The notes: generated from the sequence alone by a model not told the origin. A stretch of DNA of 64,000 nucleotides from Neospora caninum Liverpool (GCF_000208865.1 NC_018389.1:1798001-1862000), one strand, 5' to 3'. Positions 1-12,505 are shown, counted from the first letter of the stretch. Translations and numbers: made by a program.

Positions 1-80
1 GATAACAGAGCATCCCGGAAGTGCATATGTGTGGCAAAAGAGCGGATGAGGAGGCCTCTTCCGTGCGGCATGTGTATTAC

Positions 81-798
81 CTGTGACATATAAGAAGGGG
101 CAGTTTGCATCTGTGGCGAGTGTGAATGTGAGGTTCGTTGCTCCTTTGTTCATATTTCCGATGAGGTCGGTGACAAATCCAAATTCAATGCCTACGCGGT
201 AGTCCCCAAGGGGCAGCGAGGTGGCATCCTTATCGGGTGTGATTCGGAGTTTTTGTCCTATGATTTCGACGGTCCATTTATTACTCTGACTTGTCGAATT
301 GAGGCTAGCACCACTGATTGATGTGCCTGTTTGTGGCGTTCCCACAGGAGTCGTTCCGAAGCCTGTCAAGAGTGAACTCTGCTCCACATGCGGGTCATCT
401 TCTACGCTTTCTCTTGCTCGTTTTCCGAACGAGGGAGAAGTTCCCAGCTTAGCTTCTGTTCTTCTTCGTTCCTCGCCCAGCGCCGAGGCGTGGCCCGTGA
501 GGCGGGAGCTCACGGTGGTGGAAGGCAAGAATGGGGCGGAAACCTTCTTCAAACTCGAAGCGTTGTTGGGGAGCGTGATCAGGTACTGCAGACTAGAAAC
601 GCTTGGCTCGGCAGTGCCACGCGATCGCGAGGCTTTTCGCGTTGTGACTGCGATCAGGAGCGCCGCTCCAGGGCGCCCAAATTTTATGTTTTCGTTGAAG
701 ACGAGGTCGATGTAGGTCAACGGTGGAACTGAGAACGTGTCGTTCATCGGAGACATCGACACAATGTACGGCTCCATATCATCTTCAACGCACTCCCC
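81..798 (-). other. Bacterial-type Ig-like (SbsA/Big_5-like) domain within the Cys-module gene
   Basis: This exon opens with GECVEDDMEPYIVSMSPMN, then a strand with YIDLVFNENI, matching the usual start of SbsA-type Ig-like domains (P-x-V-x-S-x-S-P ... F-x-E-x-I). After roughly 100 Ser/Arg/Glu-rich residues the second half follows: GQKLRITPD, LGDYRVGIEFG, then VTDLIGN and TNLTFTLAT. This corresponds to the typical L-x-I-x-P ... Y-x-V-x-I ... D-x-x-G-N ... F-x-F end of that fold. The insertion inside the domain is unusual. The exon ends at a GTAATA donor at 80-79. Confidence 0.6.
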
Positions 799-3700
799 CT
801 AGTGAACAGAAAACCGACAAACGCAAGAAACGGGAACGGGTAGAGGGTCAAGATTGAAGCCAAGTCGCAGAACACAGGCAAGCGGTGGCTAACCCGTCGG
901 CTTGGCTTCCTAGACCGACGCGGAATTGACATCCACCCCGGCGGCTTGAGTGAAAGGACTTGGGGAACCAGCAGTGTCCTTTCACTTACTTTCGCGCACA
1001 AGGCGTTGTTCGGGCAATCTTGGTTGACGATACATTGAACATTCGCGACGAGACCGAGGTCGCGATCAAAGTCGGAAGCTTCGTCGCACGTCTTTCCGTT
1101 TCCTCCTACATCTTGGCCGCTGCAGCCGCACAGGCGAGTAGTTCTGCGGAAAGGCGAGAAGCAAACGAACGGGCGAGGCGGCGACAAGGAATGTGCATAG
1201 CTCCTTTTTGTGAAGCCCCACGCGTGTCACACATGCCGCCGCGGTCGCCATCTGCCAGACAAGGGCGCTGTAGGAAACAGGCTAGCTTCTGCCCTCTCTC
1301 TAAGAGGCTACGCGAGGGATAGGCGACGCACACGGAGACGCCTGAGGAGATGCCAGACGGAAAGGCATAATTTCTGCTTTGCCCGTGCGTTCGAACGCGT
1401 GCGTTACCACAAATGCCTAGATATCTCTATTGAGGAGGGGTGACAAAGAAACGTTGCCTTACCCAAGTGCCCGATTTACTCCCAGGTTGATGTCGCAGAC
1501 TCCGTCGTTATTCACATCGGCTATGCACGGCAGGGCGCTGGCCTTAACATATTCAGGGTCGAGCGCAGCTTCGGCCCCGCAGCTGAAATTGGCGGCGACG
1601 GGAATGACTTTGAGGGCTTGATCGACACTCTGGAGGCAGCGCAACAGGCGAACGGAAGAAGCGAAACCTTCTAGGTTCCCAGGTGCTTGAAAGCAAGCAT
1701 GGGAAGGGACAAAAGGGAACGATCGATGGACACAAGAAACTCGGTATCCTTCTGACGGTTCCAGGAGAGAAGTGTCCACGAAAGCCGGTGAGAAAACCAA
1801 CGAATAGAGTAGACGGATGTACACTTTGCAAGGTCGGACTTAGGGGGACAACGGCGACGGTGGACGCTTCTCGCGTTGCCAGCAAGCTGAGTTGGTTAGG
1901 TAGAGGAGGCAAAGCTACATTTACAGAGAGAAGACGCCGCTGCTATTTTTCGATTGTGGGAGTACCCTTTCACCGGACAAAACTGGACACAAACACGGAT
2001 ATGGGCGTAGAGACAGAGAGCGCGCAGTAGGCAGAGAACTCCGTGCTCGACATCGAGGGTGAATAGCCAATAAACTGTCTGTTTGAGTCACGCACGGTCG
2101 CGCTGACAAGCTCCCATTGTCTTCGTTGGATTGCACAAAGGAGGAAAAGAAGGAGACAGTATCTCGGTATCCTTGCATCTGCGAAGCAGTGGACTAGCAG
2201 GCTGCCGGCAGGCGCCCCCATAGCTCTGCGGAGTGAGAACGGCAGAACAACATGTTCAGAAATGGTAGATACAGATTCTAAAAGGCGATGCGGACCTTGG
2301 CAGCAATTGACTGGAGAGTGCATTGTTGGTTTCGGATGCATGTAAATGCATTTACTCCTGCCGCAGCGGCAGAGACCAGAAACCCGCCACAGTGGTCTTC
2401 TATGCAGTAGGCGAATGCGTTATCTGCGCAGTGCGCGTTCGTTAGACACTCTTGAACGCCTAGTCGACCTGAATTGTCAAACACAAAGGGTGAAGCTGTT
2501 GACGGAAATAGGGGATGAGGCGCGACAGAGGGACGAGCAAGTCGAGAAGGACGGGGGAACGAACAGTGGATGCGACAGACGGGTAATTGAGGACAAAGTG
2601 GCGAAGGCTCAAACAAAGAAATGACGCACACGAAGATAACTCGTCGACGAAGAAGCCGAGCAATCGGTGATCGTGGGATTGCTTTTTGTGGAACTCTTAC
2701 CGAGCGGAACAAAGAAATCTCTGACGTGGTTGCAAGGAATATCGTCTCCATTGATGTCGAGATTCGGGCAGCCACAGAGGCGAACGCCTTCGACAGTATG
2801 CGCTTTGTTCCGTCGGTGGCCGACGCCCGCGCGGAAAATGCAAGACGTCGGTGAAGACGAGTCACATATCCATTTGTTTGCATTGGCAAAAAGAGATTCT
2901 GGCAAATACGAAAAGCGGAGAAAGAGGAGATGCTGACAAACCAGCTTGAGATTCAGAGGCACGTGTACACGTTTGCAGGCTACCAACTGGAAATCAACCG
3001 ATGTTTGTGGTAGTCATGTGGATCGCACAGCCGACCGGCAGAGCAAACTCTTCATGCATCTTGTTCTGACTCCTACCGGAGCACCAATCCACCACTGTAT
3101 GCATATATATACATATATATGCGTAGGGTATACCACCGAGCATATCTGCATCAATTTTTCTGCATGTGCGAGCAGAAGGGCAGCAGGTGTTGCTGTGGAA
3201 ACACACAAAGTTTCTTTCTATAGCAGACCGAGCTGTTCTTCTGGCATGTGTGCTTACCGGTGGGTTTCAAGTTCCTTGCAGTTCCACACGGCTCTGAGGG
3301 TGTCGTCGCAATAACCTCAAACTTTTCATTTATCCCTTTTCCAGGGATGTCTCCTGGTTTTACGTCGCACCAGTAGCCCTCCACGCACCTGGACCACCAC
3401 ACGACAACCACAAATCTGTCAATCATCATACATATTTGTATGCATGGGTATTATATGCAGGTAAGCGTATATAACTAGATATAGGGAATCGGCTCGCCCC
3501 GAGTCCTGGCGCAGAGACGAGTAGAAGGGTGTACACACGCACATATTATCCTATTTGCAAATACACACACGTGGAGGTGTATGTGCACGTGCATATATAA
3601 ACAGATTCGTGATGGTGTGTGCCATATCCTGTCGGGAAAACCACGTGGTTACTCCTCACATACTGTCATCGCGGCTGGCGTGCGTGTTACACACCGTTGC

Positions 3701-6700
3701 AGTTTTGGTTTGAGGTGTTTGACCGTGTTCGCGCATGCTTTACAAAGCTGTCCTTTCAGTTTCATTACCTGAAGAGTCGACTGTCCTGCTTATCGGGAAG
3801 AAAACCCAAGCATCGACCTTTATCGCATACGCCCATTCCATTAAAGCAGTCTGTGTTCACTTTGCATTCATTTGCCAATCTTCCGTCGTTCTTCTTTCCG
3901 TCTGCAGTTGCTTGACTGTTTGCTGCCGGTCCCGTTATATATTGCAGTAGTCTCCATTGTGAAGGAGTAGATCGAGAAATGTCTTCGTTCCAATCACTCT
4001 GTGAAACGATCTCCCTCTGGTTCCGGGAAAGGAGTGCCTCCTGCGTTCCAGGCACTGCTTGTTTCTGGATGTCTGAATCACTACGACTGACTCGAGCTAC
4101 GTTTGTTTGATTTTTCCGGCTCTTTTCCCCTCTGTTGCTTGCGTCTTCCAAAAACGGCAAAAGCTGTTGGTTGTCACTTTCCTCTGAGAAACGTGGTTGT
4201 CTCACTACATAATCCGGAGAACGTGTAAATTTATGCAACTCAGTTGTTTCCTGCAAATCCGAATCGTTCTCCTGGCGCTCCCCTCTCGCAAACACCTGAG
4301 GGTGTTTCGCACTATTTGTAGATTCAGAAGCCTGACCCCTGCCCGCAAAGGAATTTCCCTGTGGCGGAATGATGTGCAGGTACCCTAAGAACACCGGTAC
4401 GGCGCAATGGCTTTCGTCCTCGCTGCGGCTGCTGCATCCACATAGAGTTGCTGAGGCGATGACAGTAGAGAGTTCTTCATCTTCCTCTTTCGATCGTGTT
4501 CGTGTTGCGCTACCGTCATTCCCTGAGGAGAGCCATGTCTTAACTTTCTCTTCAGTTGTTCCAGTTCCCGTGTCCAGACCTAGACCGCTTAGATGTGTCT
4601 TCCTCCTAAGGGAAGACCGTATCTTTTCGTCGAGAAACTCTCCATCAAACGGCGTCGATGTCGAAGCATCTAGACGGCGCAAAACATTTGGTTTAAGGGC
4701 AGTATTTGGTGTCGCTCGTGGTGTTGCGTCGCCCAGTGTATCTATAAGGAGAGGCATGTCTTCGGAATCAAACGTAGTGGTATTTCTATGGCCTCTTAGA
4801 GCGTCTTCGATGCGAGGCTCTGCTTCCGAACCGGCAACGTCCTGTCCGGCGATGGATGCTGAAAGGCCGAAAGACGGCGCGTATCCCTGGGAAGACGCCT
4901 CATTCTCAGTGAGACGGTGTTCCGTATAAGCAGAATGTTCTGAAGAGGCAGCCAGAGCCGCCACGGCTGCGTGAGGAGCAGAGACTACGCAATAGGAACC
5001 ACCAGCATACGATTTGCATGGAAGGCGAATTGGAGAGTCCTGCAAGGAAAGACACGTATCCACGCATATCTCGTGTCGTTGTACACATGAAACGAAAATG
5101 TATATGCACAAAGGAATGTGTGCCTGACGTTAAGGCCCAATGGTTTTCTGTGTTGGGCTGGTGTTGGTTCAAAATGTGCAAGTTATAGTGATGCTGAGTT
5201 CTCCTCGTTCGCAACCCGAGTTGAACACGTATGAGCATAACTCCGATACAGGGCTGTTCTTCTATTCTGTAATTCACCTAATCACCTAACATGGAAAACC
5301 ACTGGGTACGCACAGTACGAGAAACATCACGAAGAACGAGGAACACGTGTCCATCTCCAACACCTTTCGTCGCTATGCCACAAATTTTGTGTTGGGATGT
5401 TCTGAACTCCACCTTCAGGTTTAGGCCTTCTGTACAGGTGCCAACCAAGAGGAACATACCATCTGGGCTAGCCGACTTTCATCGCGCAGAAGTGCACACC
5501 CGTCTCGATGTTTCCCTCTGAGGGCGTGAACAAAGAAAGCACCTGAGTCCAAGCCAACACCGTGCATCTTCGACAGTTCACAAACACTGCCGATCCTGCA
5601 GATGAATGTACGTGGCGAACGACTCGTGAGACTCCCGGAAACAATTCCTGCCTCTGTGTGGAGCTCACTGTCTTCTGAAAACTTTCTCAGTGTAACATTC
5701 TTTTTTCGCTCCATGGAGCCTATGCTGAGGGCCACATCTTCTGGAGAATCATCCTTTTGTGTAGGTCGTTTTTGACCCGACACACGCTCCTGATTTGGTG
5801 CGCCACTCAAAGGAAAAACTTCATCGATACGGTTTTGCGTAAGTATGAGTTCCCTTTCCCCTCGATGCTGTTCGTCTTCCTGTGTTTCTTGAGTCTGTTG
5901 AACGTCAAAACCAGCAATTACCAATCGACCGATCGGAACAGCAAAGTCTGAAACGGCGGAGCAAGGAACGCCGCTGTTCGTTAGGTCTGTGCTGGAACAT
6001 CCACAGATGGTGAAGAGGCCAGGGCGTACGTTGTTCCTTGGGACTACCAAACCAATGTCGGCATGGCAATACGCCCCTGGACGAAAATCTGTGTTCGCGT
6101 ACGTGCATTTGACCGCTGTTCTCAGTTGGAGCGAAATTGTTGAATTGTGTGTCCCTCCGGGCAATGCAGACGAGAACGCATCATCTGTTGCTGTCGTCGC
6201 CTCACTGACGATATACGAAGAGTGAACGTTGTTATCTTCACGAAGAGAATCACCATGTTTGATCGCCTCGGGACCCGCGAAAGACAGATGGCACTCAGCT
6301 TTGTTTCCGAACTCTCGGCAGACACTCGATTTCTCGATTGTCTGTCGAGCGTCTTCACCATCCAGTAACAAGAGATCTTCTGGGATTACTGGCATATCCC
6401 TGCTAGCGAACACCTGGCTTCGAGAAGCCTTTTCCATATGATGTGCGGGACTTTTCACGAGGTTGGGAATGTCTATTTCCTTGCGTGCTTCTTGTTCGCT
6501 GATACCCGACACACCACAACTAGAGAAGTCGTCCCCCTCAGCAATGCTGATTGCAAACACGCCGTCTCCGTTTTTGTCTCCGGATCCATAGAAGTGGCCT
6601 TTTAACGTCAAATCACAATGCTCCCCCATGCGACAGAGATAACTGCGAGACTCGGGACCTGCAAAACCCCAACATCGTCTCTCGATACATCTGCGGCCCT

Positions 6701-7907
6701 TGCCAAAGCAGTCGGTGTCAACTTCACATGCGCTGAGCTCGAGTAACCTCTTGCCGACATCGGATTGACTTTTCAGCGGATGAATGTGTGCACGCTCCTG
6801 CTGTAACAGTCTGCGGGAATTTTCCTCTGTCTCTTCGGAATATGCTTTGCCGTTTTCGACCTCCAAAGCAAGGTTCGGTATTCCCCGTTCACTTGCTGAG
6901 TTTCCTTTTGAAGTCGTATCTGGCGAGACCCACTGCGATGGCGCCTTTGTGTGAATATCAAGAATATCTGTGTTATGCTCTTCCCGCTCTCTCGAACCCT
7001 TTCGTTTCTCTCTTTCACGAGGCAGAAGAGCGTCCTCAGCAGAATAAGGAGTAGGCTCCCGAGTCCTTGCATGAAAAAGGCGATTGCTTACATCGAAGAG
7101 GCTGCTACCGCTACTGCCACGAAGCGGTCTTCCTAAGACGTCGAAAACTCGGAAGATGCTAGACGCGGAACTGCTCCTGATGTTTGTCTCTGCTAGTTCA
7201 GTTTGAAAATGCTGCTCCGTTCCCGCGTAGGTGGGCGAGGACGAGTTTTTGCTGTTCCCTTGTATATCGCTTTCTATTGCGGATACGAAGACCAAAGGTA
7301 AGAATCTCTGTGTGGCAAGGTGCGGGGTACTGCCCCGGGCGATTGATTGCGAATGAAGATCAAGCATTGCAACGGTATTTAAGAACAACATAACTGAAAT
7401 TGCAACCTTTTTCGACCAGGGCACTGCTATCCATAGTCTCTTGAAGCGGCAAGCAATATCACCAGGAATTTCCTGGCCTGCGACAGCAGACGGTGGCTCT
7501 GGCGTGGCCCCCGGAAGGCCTGACCGTCGCCTGAAATCATTTTGAGGAAGGCGTGGCATTATCGGCTTCATTGTGATAACTCTCGACTCTCTAGAATGGG
7601 GCTGGTCTGTCATATCGCCCGTACTTCGGCCGCCGGTCACGGAGCCATGGCATGTCTCATCGCGTTCCGGCTGGCAACGAGGGTCCCGGCCGAGTTTTCT
7701 GAAAGCGGGACACTCGTTTATCCGATTTCGGACTCTTAGGTCACGCCGAGTGGCCCGGGTAAAACCTGAGGAAGGAACACAGGTTTGCCTTGTGGGTAGA
7801 GATGCGAACGAGTTCTCATCCTCTAGTTTTGTTCTTGTCACTGTCATGGACGACCAGGACAAACCCGGCCAAAATGCCCGGGATTTGCGGCAGGGGTTGT
7901 CTGCCAT
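81..7907 (-). CDS. Large Cys-rich modular membrane/secreted protein, 3' end beyond left edge
   Basis: Exons on the minus strand: 7907-5460, 5039-3769, 3388-3258, 2898-2701, 2468-2296, 1629-1463, 1143-990, 798-81. Phases agree at every junction, giving about 1,753 residues before the window ends. A hydrophobic stretch near residues 167-184 (after VPWSKK) could be a signal anchor; the Met at residue 113 is an alternative start. From about residue 391 a three-part cysteine unit recurs: (i) C-x3-G-x2-C, then CG after about 30-40 residues; (ii) C-x(5-10)-C, then LCGC with D, G, C and DF; (iii) C-x2-N/D-x-D/H-C ... C-x4-C-x-GF. Early units are separated by long Ser/Glu-rich linkers; from exon 3 on they are compact. 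The last exon starts an Ig-like domain. The layout recalls coccidian cysteine-repeat modular proteins (CRMPs), but I could not confirm that. The donor GTCCGC after 2296 is weak, and exon 6 is placed by phase and module homology. Confidence 0.75.
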
Positions 7908-10900
7908 CAGGATCAGCAAATGCTATGCCTCTCCTCCAGAGCTATGACTAGAACCGCCATTTAACGTTCGGGGAACTACAAATCAAATCAAACTTCTGCC
8001 GCGTGCACAGACGACAACAAGGGGGACGAAGAACGTACCTCAGGAAAATAGCGGCTAGGAGGCACCAATAGAGGATTAAATACTGGACTGTAAAGAAGTG
8101 AATATAGACAATGACCCTCGTCGGAAAAATCCCAAAGAGTACATTGGTGGGATATTGATGTCTGGGATGATGGAAACGATTCCACCTATATTAACGGGAG
8201 ACCTGTTTGCAGCGACAGCGTGGACAGGCTTTTCTTGGCATTCAAATTGTGGTCTTAAACCGTTCGCCTTTTGGACTCTTTGACACTAGAGGATCAAGTA
8301 CCACAAACACGCTTCGCATACGCTTCACCACTAGGGAATATCCACTAGTCAGCTTTCTTCGGCAAAAAGAAGTGTCTCCAAGAGGCGGCAATACAATAAT
8401 CTGTTTTTGTTTTTCAGTGGTCGGAACCAGGTACATTACAGACTAGCGTTGAGCAACCATCAAAACAGCAGGAAATCAGGAGCAAATCAACTACTCAACT
8501 GTGTACACGGTACAAGAATGGAGGCCCTTGAAACGGCGGTAAAGGCGGTAGCCTCGAGAGCACAAAAAATTGGAATAGGAAAAAACTCTTGGCGGGGCGT
8601 TCAGAGCTACGCAGAAAATGACCCCTCACTTTCTGGGCGTTTTATACAGGGAATCCTCCGCTACAGAGCAACTTTAGAGCACACGTAAAAGCCACGCGGC
8701 AAAACAAGGGTGTATCTCTGATAGTCGGTGGTGGGTTGGTAGAAGAACAGCGCTTTTTTCGGATGCCGTGGCCACGCGGCATTTCTTTTTTGGCAGACGT
8801 GTCTACGGAGGAAACAGCGTTTTTGGACGTCCACCTCCCGCAAGACTAACATTACAGCAAAAAAGGGAAAGCTCCAGTTGCTCATTACTACTCCTACACG
8901 AGGAGGAAAGACCTCGGATGAGGAATATGCCGCAGGAGTCCAACAAGTGGGAACGCAGGACAGAAAAATGACCAGCATGGTTCGTCACTGGTGAAGCTGT
9001 CCTCTGTCGGTGTAATCTATACGCATCATCAGTTTGCTAGGTCAAAAAAAAATTCACACGTCAACGAGGCAAGACGAGACATACATAGGGAACGGGTCTA
9101 CTGCTTATAACTTCCTTAAATGTCGGCTTTAAAAACGAGGGAAGATTCGCCACGTCCATTTATTCAGAGGAGTCGAGCAGCGAGTGTAGCAAAAGTGGTC
9201 ATTGGGGACAAACGGACGATTGTGTAAGTATGAGAGAAGTGTCTGACGTAACATACATGTAACAGCATTGTGTGTCGCACATGTGCACCAAAAGCAAAAA
9301 AACAGTGGACACGGTGAGAGCCCGCCGAGAATCAACACATCGACAATTCTGCAAGTAGCTCAACTGCCTATTCAGTTTACAAAGACAGCAATTTCCAGCA
9401 CGTTGAGCTGTGTAGTGATTTCACTAGTGGAGAAAACATCGGGCTGAAGAAGAGAGAGACGACCCTGTATTTGTGGTACTTCAACATTTCTACTCCCGAC
9501 AGAATTCCAACCGAACAAAAGCGTTCTTCAGTTCACTTGTACCTTGTCGCAGATACGTGGGGTTCCAGTTCAACTATTTGTATACTTGAATCTTGGCGGC
9601 GGCATAGGCTCGTTGTCTACTGACAAGAATTTGTCGCTAGGGGGGTAAACGCCATGACAAAACTTGCCGATACTTTTATTATCTACTAGACCAAAATGCG
9701 CAACCAGTGGGCATAAGAAACGCCCCAGTGACTCCCCTCCACAGGGAGTGAATAACCGCTGCGCGTGAGAATAGTGATTATTATAAGCTGACAACAGGGT
9801 GGCACGTTGGTGACATGAAGGCATCGTGAGACAACAAAATATGTTAAGGAAGGAGGGCTGCTATGTTGCAGTATATAAAGCTGTGCCATTATTTCACCAT
9901 GTCTTCGGGGGTCACAAGTGTGGCCACAGCAGTGCACCAAGGACAGGAAGACTGCTTATCTCCTGCTCCGTATTGCCTCGAATTGCCCCTTGTTAGGGTG
10001 TCCGCTTGCATGTGTATGCGCAACTTCTGAGCTGCGACGAAACAATCACTTTACATTATCAGCTGTGTGCGTTTTGAAGCCAGGCTACCTGCAGCCTCAC
10101 CACTGGCCACATTGGTTGTGTGCTCAACAGCATGAGGTTCAAGCTGGCAGCACGTTCGTAACTCTCATCGCTTGGCCTGACGTCAGCGTGCCGTCACCCA
10201 GTACTAGTTGTCAGCGAGTCCACTGCCTTGCGACGGCACGTCCTAGAGCCAATGCAGCAGGTTGTATTTTTACGTGAGGGTACGACATGCTCCAAGCTGC
10301 CTTCACACACATTCTGACACGCTTTGGCGGTACTGTCTGCCAGCTTGAGTGACTCTACTGTACCGTGGGTTACCACAGTGCTCGTGCAAAGTCTCCAACC
10401 ATATAACAACCCATCTAACTGCAGACGTCGTTCAGGGAGGTCTCTAATTCAAATGCAACTCAATTTTCATATATGCGGTGTCTACGGGCCAGTGTTGAGG
10501 AGGCAATGGATCAGATTGCGCTCCTTGGGTTCTTCCACAGGATAGCTTACACACTGGTGAACAATCAGCACCTGTGAAGTCACAAAGCAAGTTTGAAAAT
10601 CAATTCCTAAAACTGGAGAGGAAGAGGGCACCGCTTCGCAGCACCTGATTGTCACAGTGGTAATCGAAACCAGTGCCACGGGTATTCCGCCCCTGTTGGC
10701 TCAGAACACAATGGTAATCGAAACACGTGCCATGGGTATTCCGCCCCAGTTGGCTCAAAACACAGTGGTAATCGAAACACGTGCCACGGGTATTCCGCCC
10801 CAGCCGGCTCAAAAAAAATGCTAATCGAAACCAGTGCCACAGGTATCCGCCCCAGCCGGCTCCAGCTTCATGATAAAAGAAGGTTCAGTCGAGCTTCGTC

Positions 10901-10984
10901 GTTTCAGTACGTCGCTTGCCGTTGCTACAAACTGTTCTTCCTTGCATGAGAAAGATACTGCGCTGCAGGAGCCCCCTATAGAGT
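7908..10984. other. Intergenic: 5' flank of the Cys-module gene and 3' flank of the ROPK gene
   Basis: No convincing coding exon on either strand; the open frames are short, without homology-like motifs or splice partners. It should hold the promoter and 5' UTR of the Cys-module gene and the 3' UTR of the pseudokinase. The only clear structure is the 54-bp tandem repeat at 10653-10865. Confidence 0.6.
10653..10865. repeat. 54-bp tandem repeat, about four copies
   Basis: Four consecutive units share the core GGTAATCGAAAC, GTGCCA, GGGTATTCCGCCCC and GGCTC. Copies 1-3 are exactly 54 bp apart. The last copy is diverged: it has lost one T in GGTATTCCG and starts inside an A-run. It ends about 120 bp beyond the stop codon of the ROPK gene (stop at 10985), so it may lie in that gene's 3' UTR. 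Confidence 0.9.
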
Positions 10985-12505
10985 TTACGACGTGGGGAAC
11001 AAGTGCGGATACTCCCTCAGAATATCGAGAGTCGTTGGCCTTTCTGACTCTTCGAATGCTAGTAAGAGGTCCATTATTTTTTGGAGGTCTTCCATATCAG
11101 GCGCCGATGATGGATTGAAACATTTTGACTTTCGGAGTTGTGGCCTAGTCTGAGCCAGCCTGGAAATTCGACTCGCAGTGACGAGCGGCGAGGCAGGGGA
11201 CCCCAGGCTTCCAAAAGGGTGAGGATGTCCACCACATAGCAATTGAAAAATAACAACTCCCACAGCCCAGGCATCTCGACTCGGAGAAAATACCACAGGA
11301 TGCCGTAATGGAGCGACACGTTTCAAATTCGACGCAGTAGAAGGGTCGTGATACATACTGTGTCCCGTCTCTTCGAACGGTTCGGGCTGACCTGTGTAAT
11401 ACCGAGCCACACCAGTATTTCCCAGATACAGAAGACGGTTAGCGGGCGTTGCCCCTATCACTTCGTTTCCACTAAAGAAGAATGATGCTATTGAGATCCC
11501 AAGATGGACAAGGCCCATTGCCTGCATCATTGCAGACTCTAAGATAACCTGTTTCACCAGGAAGGCAGCCAATGTCGGGGTCAGCCGTTTACAGAGCACA
11601 TGAGACAAGGGAACATCTGCCGGAGGGTATCTAAGAAAAAGATTTAATGCTGTTCGCCACCCATCTTCGGCACTCTCATCCACAATGAACTCAAGTGGAG
11701 CGTCAGGTGAACCAAGGGTAAATACTCCCCCCGCGAACATCAAGCCAAATTGTGAAAAGACAGAATCGGGTTTTCCTACGTATCCCGGAGGCAACAGTGA
11801 ACTCTCCCTCTGTGCTCTAGATGTGAGCGCAGTTTTCACAAATTGAGGGTCGACACTGTCTTTGTCACTGGCTCCTCCGCTGCGTAAAAGAGGCTGCCAG
11901 TATATGTGGTCCGGTACATTTCCTCCATCCTGCTGTTCTTGCATTCTCAAGAGCATAAACCCGTTCTGCTTGCCTGCCAGTCCAAGAAAGTTGACAATTT
12001 TTCCTTCCCCATTTTCGGGAAATTGCCTGAGTCGCATCGGAAGTGGAGGAGAACTGCTGGGCGGGTTTAGGCTTCCCTCAGCGACCAGCAACTCTCTGAG
12101 CAAAGATCGGTCCTCCTGTGACGGTAGGGGCAACCTATATCGTCTTCCCTGGGATAGCAATACACCGAGGCCTGCGCTAAAATCGGGCCTTCGTGAGAGG
12201 GATATGGGAGTCAAATCCTGATTTTGCAGTTCTCTATATAGTTGGCTCCTCGCGGTCAAACTCTCGGCAGCTCTTCGAGCACTTTGTTTTAGTCGGAGTA
12301 CAAGGGCTCTTGCTGTTCCTGACTCGTCTCCGCTTGAGGTTCCTTCGCTGCTGTATGACATGGAAGACAGCGGACTTGACCTAGTCTTCGCCAGAGGAGT
12401 CGAAGGTTTCTTGTGTCTGACTCCATAGGCAAAAGTCACGGCCTCAAGAAACCAGATCACAACGATAGTCCCGAGAAGCCATGTCCGGGGGTGCCGGCTT
12501 GCCAT
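10985..12505 (-). CDS. Rhoptry-kinase-family (ROPK) pseudokinase, possibly ROP26
   Basis: Single-exon gene of 506 residues if started at the Met that directly precedes a good signal peptide (MASRHPRTWLLGTIVVIWFL, likely cleaved near AYG). In-frame Mets at 12532 and 12607 would only add a hydrophilic lead. After a Ser-rich stretch comes an Arg-rich amphipathic segment (LRLKQSARRAAESL ... QLYREL), like the helices that bring ROP2-family proteins to the vacuole membrane. The C-terminal half is a degenerate kinase fold: the HRD region reads LVHLGISIAS, with no catalytic Asp; the DFG region appears as LGNTGVARY; subdomain IX (SRDAWAVGVVIFQLLCG) is well kept, as is the C-terminal R-P-T-x-x-x-I-L motif. 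It should therefore lack phosphotransfer and act as a scaffold or regulator secreted from rhoptries. The name ROP26 rests only on my recollection of a similar gene order around NFS1. Confidence 0.8.
   Translation of the reverse strand: MASRHPRTWLLGTIVVIWFLEAVTFAYGVRHKKPSTPLAKTRSSPLSSMSYSSEGTSSGDESGTARALVLRLKQSARRAAESLTARSQLYRELQNQDLTPISLSRRPDFSAGLGVLLSQGRRYRLPLPSQEDRSLLRELLVAEGSLNPPSSSPPLPMRLRQFPENGEGKIVNFLGLAGKQNGFMLLRMQEQQDGGNVPDHIYWQPLLRSGGASDKDSVDPQFVKTALTSRAQRESSLLPPGYVGKPDSVFSQFGLMFAGGVFTLGSPDAPLEFIVDESAEDGWRTALNLFLRYPPADVPLSHVLCKRLTPTLAAFLVKQVILESAMMQAMGLVHLGISIASFFFSGNEVIGATPANRLLYLGNTGVARYYTGQPEPFEETGHSMYHDPSTASNLKRVAPLRHPVVFSPSRDAWAVGVVIFQLLCGGHPHPFGSLGSPASPLVTASRISRLAQTRPQLRKSKCFNPSSAPDMEDLQKIMDLLLAFEESERPTTLDILREYPHLFPTS

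Noticed and set aside
2278..2295. Read-through of exon 5 of the Cys-module gene to the stop at 2280-2278
   Set aside because: Ending the protein there would cut a cysteine part in half; joining 2296 to 1629 restores the part with the correct CG ending and phase.
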